From an uncultured Porphyromonadaceae bacterium (GTDB taxonomy: Bacteria > Bacteroidota > Bacteroidia > Bacteroidales > Muribaculaceae): a DNA stretch of 64,000 bases. The notes under the pieces are model-generated. The model searched no databases, had not been told where the DNA came from, and saw only the letters and a program-made list of their open reading frames with translations. A program made the translations under genes and the position numbers. Positions 34,259-44,216 of this stretch are shown one piece after another (position 1 is the first letter of the stretch; the number at the start of each line of letters is the position of its first letter). The DNA lies in assembly GCA_902495245.1 (NCBI GenBank), contig CABUWI010000002.1:62001-126000 (forward strand). Reading direction: 5' to 3'.

Positions 34259-34282
34259 GGGCGGTTCGTGAACCGCCCCTAC
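34259..34282 (-). repeat. REP-like palindrome, sixth stem class
   Basis: The minus strand reads a GTAGGG head plus stem GGCGGTTCACGAACCGCC. The preceding bases (TGCGTCGCGAAATGCGG) match the spacer next to the 20,792 palindrome (TGCGTCGCGGCATGCGG), although the stems differ. The partner on the left is degenerate. The rest of the 456-bp gap holds the aldolase promoter. Confidence 0.7.
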
Positions 34283-34319
34283 ACACATGACACGAATGAC
34301 ACGAATGTTTAACCTTTTG

Positions 34320-34351
34320 TTTGCGAATGTCGGCGAATATTCGTAATTTTG
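34320..34351 (+). promoter_or_regulatory. promoter of the aldolase gene
   Basis: TTTG (34320-34323) and TAATTTTG (34344-34351) are 20 bp apart, about 50 bp upstream of the ATG at 34402. A longer frame starting at 34321 would begin inside the promoter and is rejected. Confidence 0.7.
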
Positions 34352-34401
34352 CAAGCAGAAAACTCAAACCAATAAAATCTTTTAACCCTAACCAACTCAA
34401 A

Positions 34402-35400
34402 ATGGTAAGCTACAAAGAATTAGGCCTGGTCAACACCAAAGAGATGTTTGCCAAGGCAATCAAGGGCGGCTATGCAATTCCCGCCTTCAACTTCAACAAT
34501 ATGGAGCAGCTGCAGGCAATCATCAAGGCCGCTGCCGAAGAGAAATCGCCCGTGATTCTGCAGGTGTCGAAGGGTGCCCGCAACTATGCCAACGCCACTC
34601 TGCTGCGCTACATGGCCCAGGGTGCCGTTGCCTACGCCAAAGAACTGGGCTGGGAACACCCCCAGATTGTTCTTCACCTCGACCACGGCGACAGCTTCGA
34701 GCTGTGCAAGAGCTGCATTGACAGCGGCTTCTCGAGCGTGATGATCGACGGCTCTCACCTGCCCTATGAAGAGAACGTTGCCCTGACCAAGAAGGTGGTT
34801 GACTATGCCCACCAGTATGACGTAACCGTCGAGGGCGAGCTGGGCGTGCTGGCCGGCGTTGAAGACGAAGTTTCGAGCGACCACCACACCTACACCGACC
34901 CCGAAGAGGTTATCGACTTCGCCACCCGCACGGGCTGCGACTCGCTGGCCATCTCGATCGGCACCAGCCACGGCGCCTATAAGTTCACCCCCGAACAGTG
35001 CACCCGCAACGCCGAAGGCCGCCTCGTGCCCCCGCCATTGGCATTCAACGTTCTTGACGCCGTCATGGAGAAACTGCCCGGCTTCCCCATCGTGCTTCAC
35101 GGCTCGAGCTCGGTGCCCCAGGAATATGTCGACACCATCAACAAGTTCGGCGGCAAGCTGCCCGACGCAATCGGCATTCCCGAAGAAGAGCTGCGCAAGG
35201 CTGCAAAGAGCGCCGTCTGCAAAATCAACATCGACTCTGACAGCCGTCTGGCCATGACCGCCGCCGTGCGCGAAGTGTTCGCCACCAAGCCCGGTGAGTT
35301 CGACCCCCGCAAGTATCTCGGCCCGGCACGCGACGAGATGGAGAAACTCTACAAGCACAAAATCGTGAACGTGCTCGGCTCTAACGGCAAGGCCGAATAA
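34402..35400 (+). CDS. fba: class II fructose-bisphosphate aldolase
   Basis: The 332-residue zinc aldolase cleaves fructose-1,6-bisphosphate in glycolysis or makes it in gluconeogenesis. It starts MVSYKELGLVNTKEMF. Family landmarks are YAIPAFNFNNMEQLQAII, the zinc-ligand HLDHGDSFE, VEGELGVLAGVEDE, SDHHTYTDPEEVIDFATRTG, and the phosphate loops GTSHGAYKF and HGSSSVP. It has its own promoter and terminator, so it is monocistronic. Its position before ppdK groups two central-carbon enzymes. Confidence 0.96.
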   Translation: MVSYKELGLVNTKEMFAKAIKGGYAIPAFNFNNMEQLQAIIKAAAEEKSPVILQVSKGARNYANATLLRYMAQGAVAYAKELGWEHPQIVLHLDHGDSFELCKSCIDSGFSSVMIDGSHLPYEENVALTKKVVDYAHQYDVTVEGELGVLAGVEDEVSSDHHTYTDPEEVIDFATRTGCDSLAISIGTSHGAYKFTPEQCTRNAEGRLVPPPLAFNVLDAVMEKLPGFPIVLHGSSSVPQEYVDTINKFGGKLPDAIGIPEEELRKAAKSAVCKINIDSDSRLAMTAAVREVFATKPGEFDPRKYLGPARDEMEKLYKHKIVNVLGSNGKAE

Positions 35401-35433
35401 AAACAGAGACCGAAATCGCAAAAAACCGCATGA

Positions 35434-35470
35434 GGCGCCCGGCAATCCCAGCCGGGCGCCCCTGTTTTTT
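35434..35470 (+). terminator. terminator of the aldolase gene
   Basis: A perfect 10-bp stem GGCGCCCGGC with its complement, 7-nt loop, followed by CCTGTTTTTT. Confidence 0.88.
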
Positions 35471-35479
35471 CAGTCTCAG

Positions 35480-35575
35480 GTAGGGACGCACGGCCCGTGC
35501 GTCCGCGCTCACAACGTTGTTTTTCAGCCAATTACGCGCCGCAACGGGGCGGACGCACGGGCCGTGCGTCCCTAC
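35480..35575. repeat. REP pair (BIME) between fba and ppdK
   Basis: The GTAGGG head at 35480 and CCCTAC at 35575, both with GGACGCACG stems, flank a 46-bp spacer. It begins 10 bp after the aldolase terminator and ends 27 bp before the ppdK -33 element, so it occupies a true intergenic niche between two transcription units. Confidence 0.85.
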
Positions 35576-35602
35576 GGGGGCAGCAGAAATAGCCGCGAAA
35601 TG

Positions 35603-35633
35603 TTGACAAATCGCGAAAATCTGCGTATATTTG
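35603..35633 (+). promoter_or_regulatory. promoter of ppdK
   Basis: TTG (35603-35605) and TATATTTG (35626-35633), 20 bp apart, lie 53 bp upstream of the ppdK ATG. Confidence 0.7.
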
Positions 35634-35686
35634 CAGAATAATTCATAAAATTCTAATAACCAAACATAATCATCAACACAAGATTT

Positions 35687-38401
35687 ATGAAGAGAGTCTA
35701 TACATTCGGCAACGGAAAAGCCGAAGGTAAAGCGTCTGACCGCAATCTGCTTGGCGGCAAGGGCGCGAATCTCGCCGAGATGAACCTGCTCGGCATGCCG
35801 GTGCCCCCCGGCTTCACCATCACGACCGAAGTCTGCACGGAATACACGCAGTTTGGTCGCGACGAAGTTGTGAAACGCATTCAGAAAGACGTCGAGGCCG
35901 CCATTGCCCACGTCGAGTCTCTGACCGGCCGCAAGTTCAACGACCCGGCCAACCCGCTGCTTGTCAGCGTCCGCTCGGGCGCACGCGCCTCGATGCCCGG
36001 CATGATGGACACCGTGCTGAACCTGGGCATGAACGACGCCACAGTGGCCTCGCTGGCCGAAAAGAGCGGCAACCCGCGCTTTGCATGGGACAGCTATCGC
36101 CGCTTCGTGCAGATGTATGGCGACGTCGTTCTGGGCATGAAGCCGAAGAGCAAGGTCGACATCGACCCCTTCGAGGCCATCATGGACAAGAAGAAAGAAG
36201 CCAAGGGCGTGAAGCTCGACACCGAGCTCGACGTCGACGACCTCAAGGAGCTCGTCAAGGAGTTCAAGGCCGCCGTGAAAGACTTCACCGGCAAGGACTT
36301 CCCCGACAGCGCCTGGGAGCAGCTGTGGGGCGGCATCTGCGCCGTGTTTGACAGCTGGATGAACGAGCGCGCCATTCTTTACCGCCGCATGAACCAGATT
36401 CCCGAAGAATGGGGCACGGCCGTCAACGTGCAGGCCATGGTTTACGGCAACATGGGCAACAACTCGGCCACGGGCGTTGCATTCAGCCGCGACGCCGCCA
36501 CGGGCGAGAACATCTTCAACGGCGAATACCTGATCAACGCACAGGGCGAAGACGTGGTTGCCGGCATTCGCACGCCGCAGCAGATCACGGTTGAGGGCTC
36601 GCGTCGCTGGGCAGCCCTGCAGGGCATCAGCGAAGACGTGCGCAAGGAGAAATATCCCTCGCTCGAAGAGTCGATGCCCGACTGCGCCGCCGAGCTCATC
36701 TCGATTGCCCACCGTCTGGAAGACCACTACAAAGACATGCAGGACATGGAATTCACCATTCAGGACGGCAAGCTCTGGATGCTGCAGACCCGCAACGGCA
36801 AGCGCACGGGCGCCGCAATGGTGAAGATTGCCATGGACCTTCTGCGCGCAGGCGAAATCGACGAAAAGACCTGCCTGATGCGCATGGAACCGCAGAAGCT
36901 CGACGAGCTGCTGCACCCCGTGTTTGACAAAGCCGCCCTCAAGCGCGCCAAGGTGGCCGCCAAGGGTCTGCCCGCCAGCCCCGGCGCCGCAACCGGCATG
37001 ATTGTCTTCTCGGCCGAAGACGCCGAGGCATGGGCCGAAAAGAAAAAGAAAGTCGTTCTGGTGCGCATCGAGACCTCGCCCGAAGACCTGCGCGGCATGG
37101 CCGTGGCCCAGGGCATTCTGACCATGCGCGGCGGCATGACCAGCCACGCTGCAGTCGTTGCCCGCGGCATGGGCAAGTGCTGCGTCTCGGGCGCCGGCGA
37201 AATCCTCATCGACTACGTTGCCAAGACCGTTACCATGGGCGGCAAGACCTACAAGGAAGGCGACTGGATTTCACTGAACGGCTCGACCGGCGACGTTTAT
37301 GACGGCCAGGTGCCCACCACCGAGCCCGAACTCGACGGCGACTTCGGCGCAATCATGAACCTCGCATCGAAGTTCACCAAGACCCTCGTGCGCACCAACG
37401 CCGACACCCCGCGCGACGCCAAACAGGCACGCCACTTCGGCGCACAGGGCATCGGCCTCTGCCGCACGGAGCACATGTTCTTCGAAGGCGACCGCATCAA
37501 GGCCGTGCGCGAAATGATTCTCGCCTCTGACGAGGAAGGCCGTCGCGCAGCCCTGGCCAAACTGCTGCCCATGCAGCGCGGCGACTTCGAAGGCATCTTC
37601 GAAGCCATGGACGGCTTCGGCGTTACCATTCGCCTGCTCGACCCGCCGTTGCACGAGTTCGTGCCTCACCAGACCGCAACCCAGAAGGTCATGGCCGAAG
37701 AGATGGGCCTCACCCTCGAAGAGGTGAAAGCCAAAGTTGACTCGCTCGAAGAGTTCAACCCCATGCTCGGCCACCGCGGCTGCCGCCTCGGCATCACCTA
37801 TCCCGAAATCACCGAGATGCAGGCCCGCGCAATCATCGAGGCCGCCCTCGCCGTCAAGGCCCGCGGCATCGACGTTCACCCCGAAATCATGATTCCGCTC
37901 GTAGGCTCTCTGAAAGAAATCCAGAACCAGGCCGCAATTATCCACGCAACCGCCGACAAGGTGTTTGCCGAACAGGGCAAATCGCTGCCCTATCTGGTAG
38001 GCACGATGATCGAGGTGCCCCGCGCTGCCCTGACCGCCAACGAGATCGCCACAGTGGCCGACTTCTTCAGCTTCGGCACCAACGACCTCACCCAGATGAC
38101 CTTCGGCTTCAGCCGCGACGACGCTCCGAAGTTCCTGAAGTTCTACAAGGAGCACGGCATCATCAAGACCGACCCCTTCGAAGTGCTCGACCAGGAAGGC
38201 GTTGGCCAGCTCGTGCGCATGGGCGTTGAAAAAGGCCGTTCGGTCAAGCCCGAGCTCAAGGTGGGCATCTGCGGCGAACACGGCGGCGAACCCTCGTCGG
38301 TGAAGTTCTGCGCCAAACTCGGCATGAACTACGTCAGCTGCTCGCCCTTCCGCGTGCCCATCGCCCGCGTAAGCGCCGCCCAGGCCGCCATCGAAGACTA
38401 A
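35687..38401 (+). CDS. ppdK: pyruvate, phosphate dikinase
   Basis: The 904-residue enzyme interconverts pyruvate, ATP and Pi with PEP, AMP and PPi. The N-terminal ATP-grasp domain opens with KRVYTFGNGKAEG, LLGGKGANLAEM and VSVRSGARASMPGMMDTVLNLG. The swivelling domain carries the phosphorylated histidine in GGMTSHAAVVARGMGK (about residue 485). The C-terminal TIM barrel has LCRTEHMFF, the substrate loop FGTNDLTQMTFGFSRDD, and the proton-donor Cys in GICGEHGGEPSSV. Length fits bacterial PPDK. It has its own promoter and a strong terminator. Confidence 0.97.
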   Translation: MKRVYTFGNGKAEGKASDRNLLGGKGANLAEMNLLGMPVPPGFTITTEVCTEYTQFGRDEVVKRIQKDVEAAIAHVESLTGRKFNDPANPLLVSVRSGARASMPGMMDTVLNLGMNDATVASLAEKSGNPRFAWDSYRRFVQMYGDVVLGMKPKSKVDIDPFEAIMDKKKEAKGVKLDTELDVDDLKELVKEFKAAVKDFTGKDFPDSAWEQLWGGICAVFDSWMNERAILYRRMNQIPEEWGTAVNVQAMVYGNMGNNSATGVAFSRDAATGENIFNGEYLINAQGEDVVAGIRTPQQITVEGSRRWAALQGISEDVRKEKYPSLEESMPDCAAELISIAHRLEDHYKDMQDMEFTIQDGKLWMLQTRNGKRTGAAMVKIAMDLLRAGEIDEKTCLMRMEPQKLDELLHPVFDKAALKRAKVAAKGLPASPGAATGMIVFSAEDAEAWAEKKKKVVLVRIETSPEDLRGMAVAQGILTMRGGMTSHAAVVARGMGKCCVSGAGEILIDYVAKTVTMGGKTYKEGDWISLNGSTGDVYDGQVPTTEPELDGDFGAIMNLASKFTKTLVRTNADTPRDAKQARHFGAQGIGLCRTEHMFFEGDRIKAVREMILASDEEGRRAALAKLLPMQRGDFEGIFEAMDGFGVTIRLLDPPLHEFVPHQTATQKVMAEEMGLTLEEVKAKVDSLEEFNPMLGHRGCRLGITYPEITEMQARAIIEAALAVKARGIDVHPEIMIPLVGSLKEIQNQAAIIHATADKVFAEQGKSLPYLVGTMIEVPRAALTANEIATVADFFSFGTNDLTQMTFGFSRDDAPKFLKFYKEHGIIKTDPFEVLDQEGVGQLVRMGVEKGRSVKPELKVGICGEHGGEPSSVKFCAKLGMNYVSCSPFRVPIARVSAAQAAIED

Positions 38402-38429
38402 TCCCTTAGTCTGAAATCAGAACTATAAC

Positions 38430-38470
38430 AAGGCGGGGATTTCAACCACTGAAATCCCCGCCTTTTCTTT
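38430..38470 (+). terminator. terminator of ppdK
   Basis: The 14-bp stem AAGGCGGGGATTTC with its complement, loop AACCACT, is followed by TTCTTTT. It ends 8 bp before the fic start codon. Confidence 0.9.
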
Positions 38471-38478
38471 TCAAAGAA

Positions 38479-39027
38479 ATGACACAAAACGAAATTGACC
38501 GACTAAGCATCGAAAAAGCCAAAGCGCTATTCTCATCGGGTAAGGTTTATGACATTGAAGTCGGTACAACCGCCGGACTTCAAGACATTCATCGTGCACT
38601 GTTCGATGGCCTTTATCCTTTTGCCGGAGAAATTCGCAAGCTGAACATATCGAAAGGAGGATTTCGTTTTGCCAATTCGCTCTATCTAATTCCGGCGCTT
38701 GAAGCAATCGAGAAGATGCCCGAAACGACTTTTGAAGAAATCGTAGCCAAATATGTAGAGATGAACATCGCCCACCCCTTCATGGAAGGCAGCGGGAGGG
38801 CTACACGCATCTGGCTCGACATGATGCTCAGACACTCGCTTGGCAAAGTCGTAGACTGGCCCAAAATCGCACGCGAAGCCTACATTCAGGCAATGGAACG
38901 CTCGCCAATCAACGACCTCGAACTCCGCATTCTGCTCCAGAACACCTTGACCACGGAAACCGACGACCGCGACGTCATTTTCCACGGCATTGACCAATCC
39001 TATTACTACGAAGGCTACGAACCTTAA
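38479..39027 (+). CDS. fic: Fic-domain protein (probable AMP-transferase), class III type
   Basis: This 182-residue stand-alone Fic protein would transfer AMP from ATP to a target hydroxyl. The Fic core is HPFMEGSGRATR at 99-110, with Ser105 replacing the usual Asn of HPFxxGNGR. The flap region is KGGFRFANSLYL at 59-70. The C-terminus holds S-Y-Y-Y-E-G at 174-179, which fits the (S/T)xxxE(G/N) inhibitory-helix pattern found at the C-terminus of class III Fic proteins. This suggests self-inhibition without a separate antitoxin, and none is encoded nearby. It begins right after the ppdK terminator and no promoter is evident, so expression may depend on read-through. Confidence 0.87.
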   Translation: MTQNEIDRLSIEKAKALFSSGKVYDIEVGTTAGLQDIHRALFDGLYPFAGEIRKLNISKGGFRFANSLYLIPALEAIEKMPETTFEEIVAKYVEMNIAHPFMEGSGRATRIWLDMMLRHSLGKVVDWPKIAREAYIQAMERSPINDLELRILLQNTLTTETDDRDVIFHGIDQSYYYEGYEP

Positions 39028-39177
39028 CCTCACACCAATCAATATACCATTCCCATAGCAACCTTTGAAAAAATAAAAGATACGCTCCAAACTTGCTTAT
39101 AATATATTATGGGGTATAGTCAACTGGCAAGTGCAAAATAGCGTGGCAGGGAATTTCGGTTTGTTGAGAATTTTTCG

Positions 39178-39185
39178 TAAATTTG
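39178..39185 (+). promoter_or_regulatory. -7 box of the pyrG-yidC-purM operon
   Basis: TAAATTTG lies 18 bp upstream of the pyrG GTG start. It overlaps a TTG that could otherwise extend the pyrG frame, which argues against that longer start. I see no gene in the 176 bp between fic and pyrG. Confidence 0.6.
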
Positions 39186-39203
39186 CGGCTTAATTTAACA
39201 GCT

Positions 39204-40821
<1,618 letters not shown>

Positions 40822-40829
<8 letters not shown>

Positions 40830-42948
40830 GAACACTCTGACCGGCATCCTCTTGATGGGTGCGATTATTTTTGGATTCATGTATCTGAACCGCCCGAGCG
40901 AGGAAGAAATCGCTCAGGCGCAGGCCAAACGCGAGCAGGCCCGCCTCGACTCGGTGCGCGCCTCGGCCGAGGCCGAGCGCGCGGCGCTGACCGTGCCCGA
41001 AATCACCGACGCCGACGTCAAGGCGCTGCGCAACGGTCTTGCGCTCTACGGGCGCCCCGACGCCGACGGCACCCGACGCGTCGAAACCGAGGCCTACGAA
41101 CTCCACCTGGTCAACGACAGCGTAATCGAGGGCGTGGTGAAGACTCCCGCGGGCTACATTGCCGTGAAAGACGTAATCGGCGGCACCTATGCCGACGGCG
41201 TCGACCCCCTGACCCGCGCCAACGCCGGCCGCGCCGTCAAGGGCGCCATCTCCGACCTGCAGCGCTACAAGAGCTTTGCCGGCCACCTGAGCGGCACCGA
41301 CTCGGTCATCGGCATGGAGAACGACGTGCTGGCCCTGCAGTTCTCGACCAAAGGCGGCCAGATTTCAAACGTGATTCTCAAGAACTACGACAGCTACATC
41401 GACAACGACACCGTTGCCATCAACCTCTGGAATCCCGAGTCGAACAACTATTCGTTCACCCTGCGCAGCGACAGCGAGAAGTTCGAGAGCGACCGCTTCT
41501 ATTTCACCCCCGTGGTCGAGAGCGACACGACGCTGCTGATGAAGCTCGACCTCGGCGCCGGCTCGTGGTGGGGCATACGCTATTCGCTGCCCGAAGCCGA
41601 CGGCTACCGGGTGAAGATGGACGTGGTTCAGCACGGCATGGCCGCCGCCGGCGTGATTCCGGCCGGCGTGAGCACCATGGAGTTCAACTGGCGTCAGCAA
41701 ATGGCGCGTTTCGAGCGCGGCAAGGTGTTTGAAGAGCAGAATTCGGCAATATACTATAAAGAGGCGGGCAACGACGTCGAAAACCTGTCGCAGAAGGGCG
41801 ACGCCGCCGAAACCGTCGATGTCCCCGCCAAGTGGATAGGCTTCAAAAACCAGTTCTTCAGCTCCATTCTCATTGCCGACGGCGAATTCAACGCCGGCAC
41901 CAAGCTCGTGTCGAAAGAGCTGAAAGAGAATCCGCGCTATCTCAAAGACCTGAGCGCCACCACCCAGGTGGGCTACTCCGTCAACCGCGACGAAGTGGCG
42001 TCGTTCAACTTCTATCTCGGCCCGAACCTCTACCCCGTGCTGCGCGACATGGACCGCGTCTCGCCCGAGGGCCATCTCGACCTCACGCGCGTGATTCCGC
42101 TCGGCTGGTCGCTGTTCCGCTGGATCAACACCGGCGTCATCATTCCCGTGTTCACCTTCCTGAGCAAATATATCGTCAACTACGGCATCATCATTCTGGT
42201 GCTCACGCTGCTCATCAAGCTGGTGCTCTTCCCCTTCACCTACAAGACCTACCGCTCGCAAGCCATGATGAAGTGTCTGGCGCCTGAAATCAAGGAAATC
42301 AACGAAAAGTATCCCGGCCAGGACAACGCCATGACGCGCCAGCAGAAGACCATGGAGCTATACTCCAAGGCCGGCGTCAACCCCATGGGCGGCTGCCTGC
42401 CGATGCTGCTTCAGATGCCCATTCTCGTGGCCATGTTCTCGTTCTTCCCGAGCTGCATCGAGCTGCGCGGCCAGCAGTTCCTCTGGGCCCACGACCTCGC
42501 CGCGCCCGACGCCGTAATCACCTGGAGCGCCAACATTCCGCTCATCTCCTGGGCGTTCGACAATCACCTGAGCCTCTTCTGCCTGCTCATGACCGCAACC
42601 AACATCGTCTACTCCAAAATCATGATGGACTCGCAGCCCGGCGGTCAGTCCATGCCCGGCATGAAACTGATGACCTACGGCATGCCGCTGATGTTCCTGT
42701 TCTGGTTCAACAACTATGCCGCCGGCCTGAGCTACTACTACTTCCTGTCGCTGCTCATCACCATCTGCCAGACCTATGTGATTCGCCACTGGGTAATCGA
42801 CGAAGACAAGGTGCGCGCCTCGATGCTGGCCAACGCCAAGAAGCCCAAAAAGAAAAACGGCTGGCTGGCACGCCTCGAAGAGGCCCAGCGCCAGCAGCAG
42901 GCCCTCATGCGCGAACAAGAAAAGAAAAACAGCAAAAAACGCAGATAA
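40822..42948 (+). CDS. yidC: membrane protein insertase YidC
   Basis: The 708-residue insertase starts at the ATG at 40822 (MDKNTLTGILLMGAIIFGFMY); earlier in-frame ATGs fall inside pyrG. An N-terminal helix anchors a large periplasmic beta domain (about 60-390). The conserved C-terminal 60KD_IMP region follows (NYGIIILVLTLLIKLVLFPFTYKTYRSQAMM, described in pieces; then NPMGGCLPMLLQMPILVAMF). The tail is rich in Lys/Gln/Glu, consistent with ribosome contact. Order pyrG-yidC-purM with overlaps of a few bases suggests co-transcription. Confidence 0.96.
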
Positions 42949-42952
42949 CCAC

Positions 42953-44131
42953 ATGTCAGACCATCGCTACGACCTACGCGGCGTCTCAGCCACGAAAGAA
43001 GACGTCCACTCCGCAATCAAGAACATCGACAAGGGCCTCTATCCGCGGGCTTTCTGCAAGATTATTCCCGACATTCTCGGCGGCGACCCGGCCTACTGCA
43101 ACATCATGCACGCCGACGGCGCCGGCACCAAGTCGTCGCTGGCCTACGTCTACTGGCGCGAAACCGGCGACCTGAGCGTCTGGAAAGGCATCGCCCAGGA
43201 CGCCCTAGTCATGAACATCGACGACCTGCTCTGCGTCGGCGCCACCTCGGGCATTCTTGTCAGCTCGACCATAGGCCGCAACAAACATCTGATTCCCGGC
43301 GAGGTCATCGCCGCCATCATCAACGGCACGGAAGAACTCCTGGCCGAACTGCGCGGCCACGGAATCGACATTCACTCCACGGGCGGCGAGACGGCCGACG
43401 TGGGCGACCTGGTGCGCACAATCATCGTCGACTCCACGGTTACGTGCCGCATGAAGCGCGCCGACGTCATCGACAACGCCAACATCGGCGCCGGCCAGGT
43501 CATCGTGGGCCTCGCCTCTTACGGTCAGGCCGACTATGAGTCTGCCTACAACGGCGGCATGGGTTCGAACGGCCTCACCTCCGCCCGCCATGACGTCTTC
43601 GCCAAATATCTGGCCGAAAAATATCCCGAGAGCTTCGACGCCGCCACTCCGGCCGAGCTGGTCTACAGCGGCAGCGTCGGCCTGACCGACCCGACGGCCG
43701 TCGAAGGCGTCGACGCCGGCAAGCTCGTGCTCTCGCCCACGCGCACCTACGCCCCGGTGGTCAAGGCCCTGCTCGACGCCATGCGCCCGCGCATCAAGGG
43801 CATGATTCACTGCTCGGGCGGCGCCCAGACCAAGATTCTCCACTTCCTCGCCCCGGGCCTCCGGGTGGTCAAGGACAACCTGCTGCCCGTGCCGCCGCTG
43901 TTCGAGCTGATTCGCCGCGAGAGCGGAACGTCGTGGCAGGAGATGTATAAAGTCTTCAACATGGGCACGCGCATGGAAATCTACGTCGACCCCGCCGACG
44001 CGCAGGCCGTAATCGACACGGCCGCCCGTTTCGGCATCGCCGCTCAGGTAATCGGCCGCGTCGAAGAAAAGACCGCGCCCGACGCCCCGTCGCTGACAAT
44101 CACGGGCCCCGAAGGCGTCTACAACTACTAA
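42953..44131 (+). CDS. purM: phosphoribosylformylglycinamidine cyclo-ligase (AIR synthase)
   Basis: The 392-residue ATP-dependent enzyme closes the imidazole ring in purine synthesis. Family segments are MHADGAGTKSSLAYVYWRETG, ALVMNIDDLLCVGATSG, STGGETADVGDLVRTIIVDST and GLASYGQADYESAYNGGMGSN. HCSGGAQTKILHF and the GTRMEIYVDP end complete the fold. It is about 45 residues longer than the E. coli enzyme, as in other Bacteroidetes. It starts 4 bp after yidC. Confidence 0.95.
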   Translation: MSDHRYDLRGVSATKEDVHSAIKNIDKGLYPRAFCKIIPDILGGDPAYCNIMHADGAGTKSSLAYVYWRETGDLSVWKGIAQDALVMNIDDLLCVGATSGILVSSTIGRNKHLIPGEVIAAIINGTEELLAELRGHGIDIHSTGGETADVGDLVRTIIVDSTVTCRMKRADVIDNANIGAGQVIVGLASYGQADYESAYNGGMGSNGLTSARHDVFAKYLAEKYPESFDAATPAELVYSGSVGLTDPTAVEGVDAGKLVLSPTRTYAPVVKALLDAMRPRIKGMIHCSGGAQTKILHFLAPGLRVVKDNLLPVPPLFELIRRESGTSWQEMYKVFNMGTRMEIYVDPADAQAVIDTAARFGIAAQVIGRVEEKTAPDAPSLTITGPEGVYNY

Positions 44132-44136
44132 CCCTC

Positions 44137-44213
44137 AATTCATAATTCATAATTCTTAATTCTTAATTCTTAATTCTTAATTCTTAATTCTTAATTTTTA
44201 ATTTTTAATTCTC
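44137..44213 (+). repeat. tandem heptanucleotide repeat (AATTCTT), 11 copies, before a helicase start codon
   Basis: Eleven consecutive 7-bp units fill almost the whole gap between purM and the helicase gene. The first two read AATTCAT, six are exact AATTCTT, two are AATTTTT and the last is AATTCTC. The ATG at 44217 follows 3 bp later. No -7 box is seen outside the repeat. Such tracts can change length by strand slippage and so alter promoter or leader spacing. Confidence 0.9.
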
Positions 44214-44216
44214 TGC

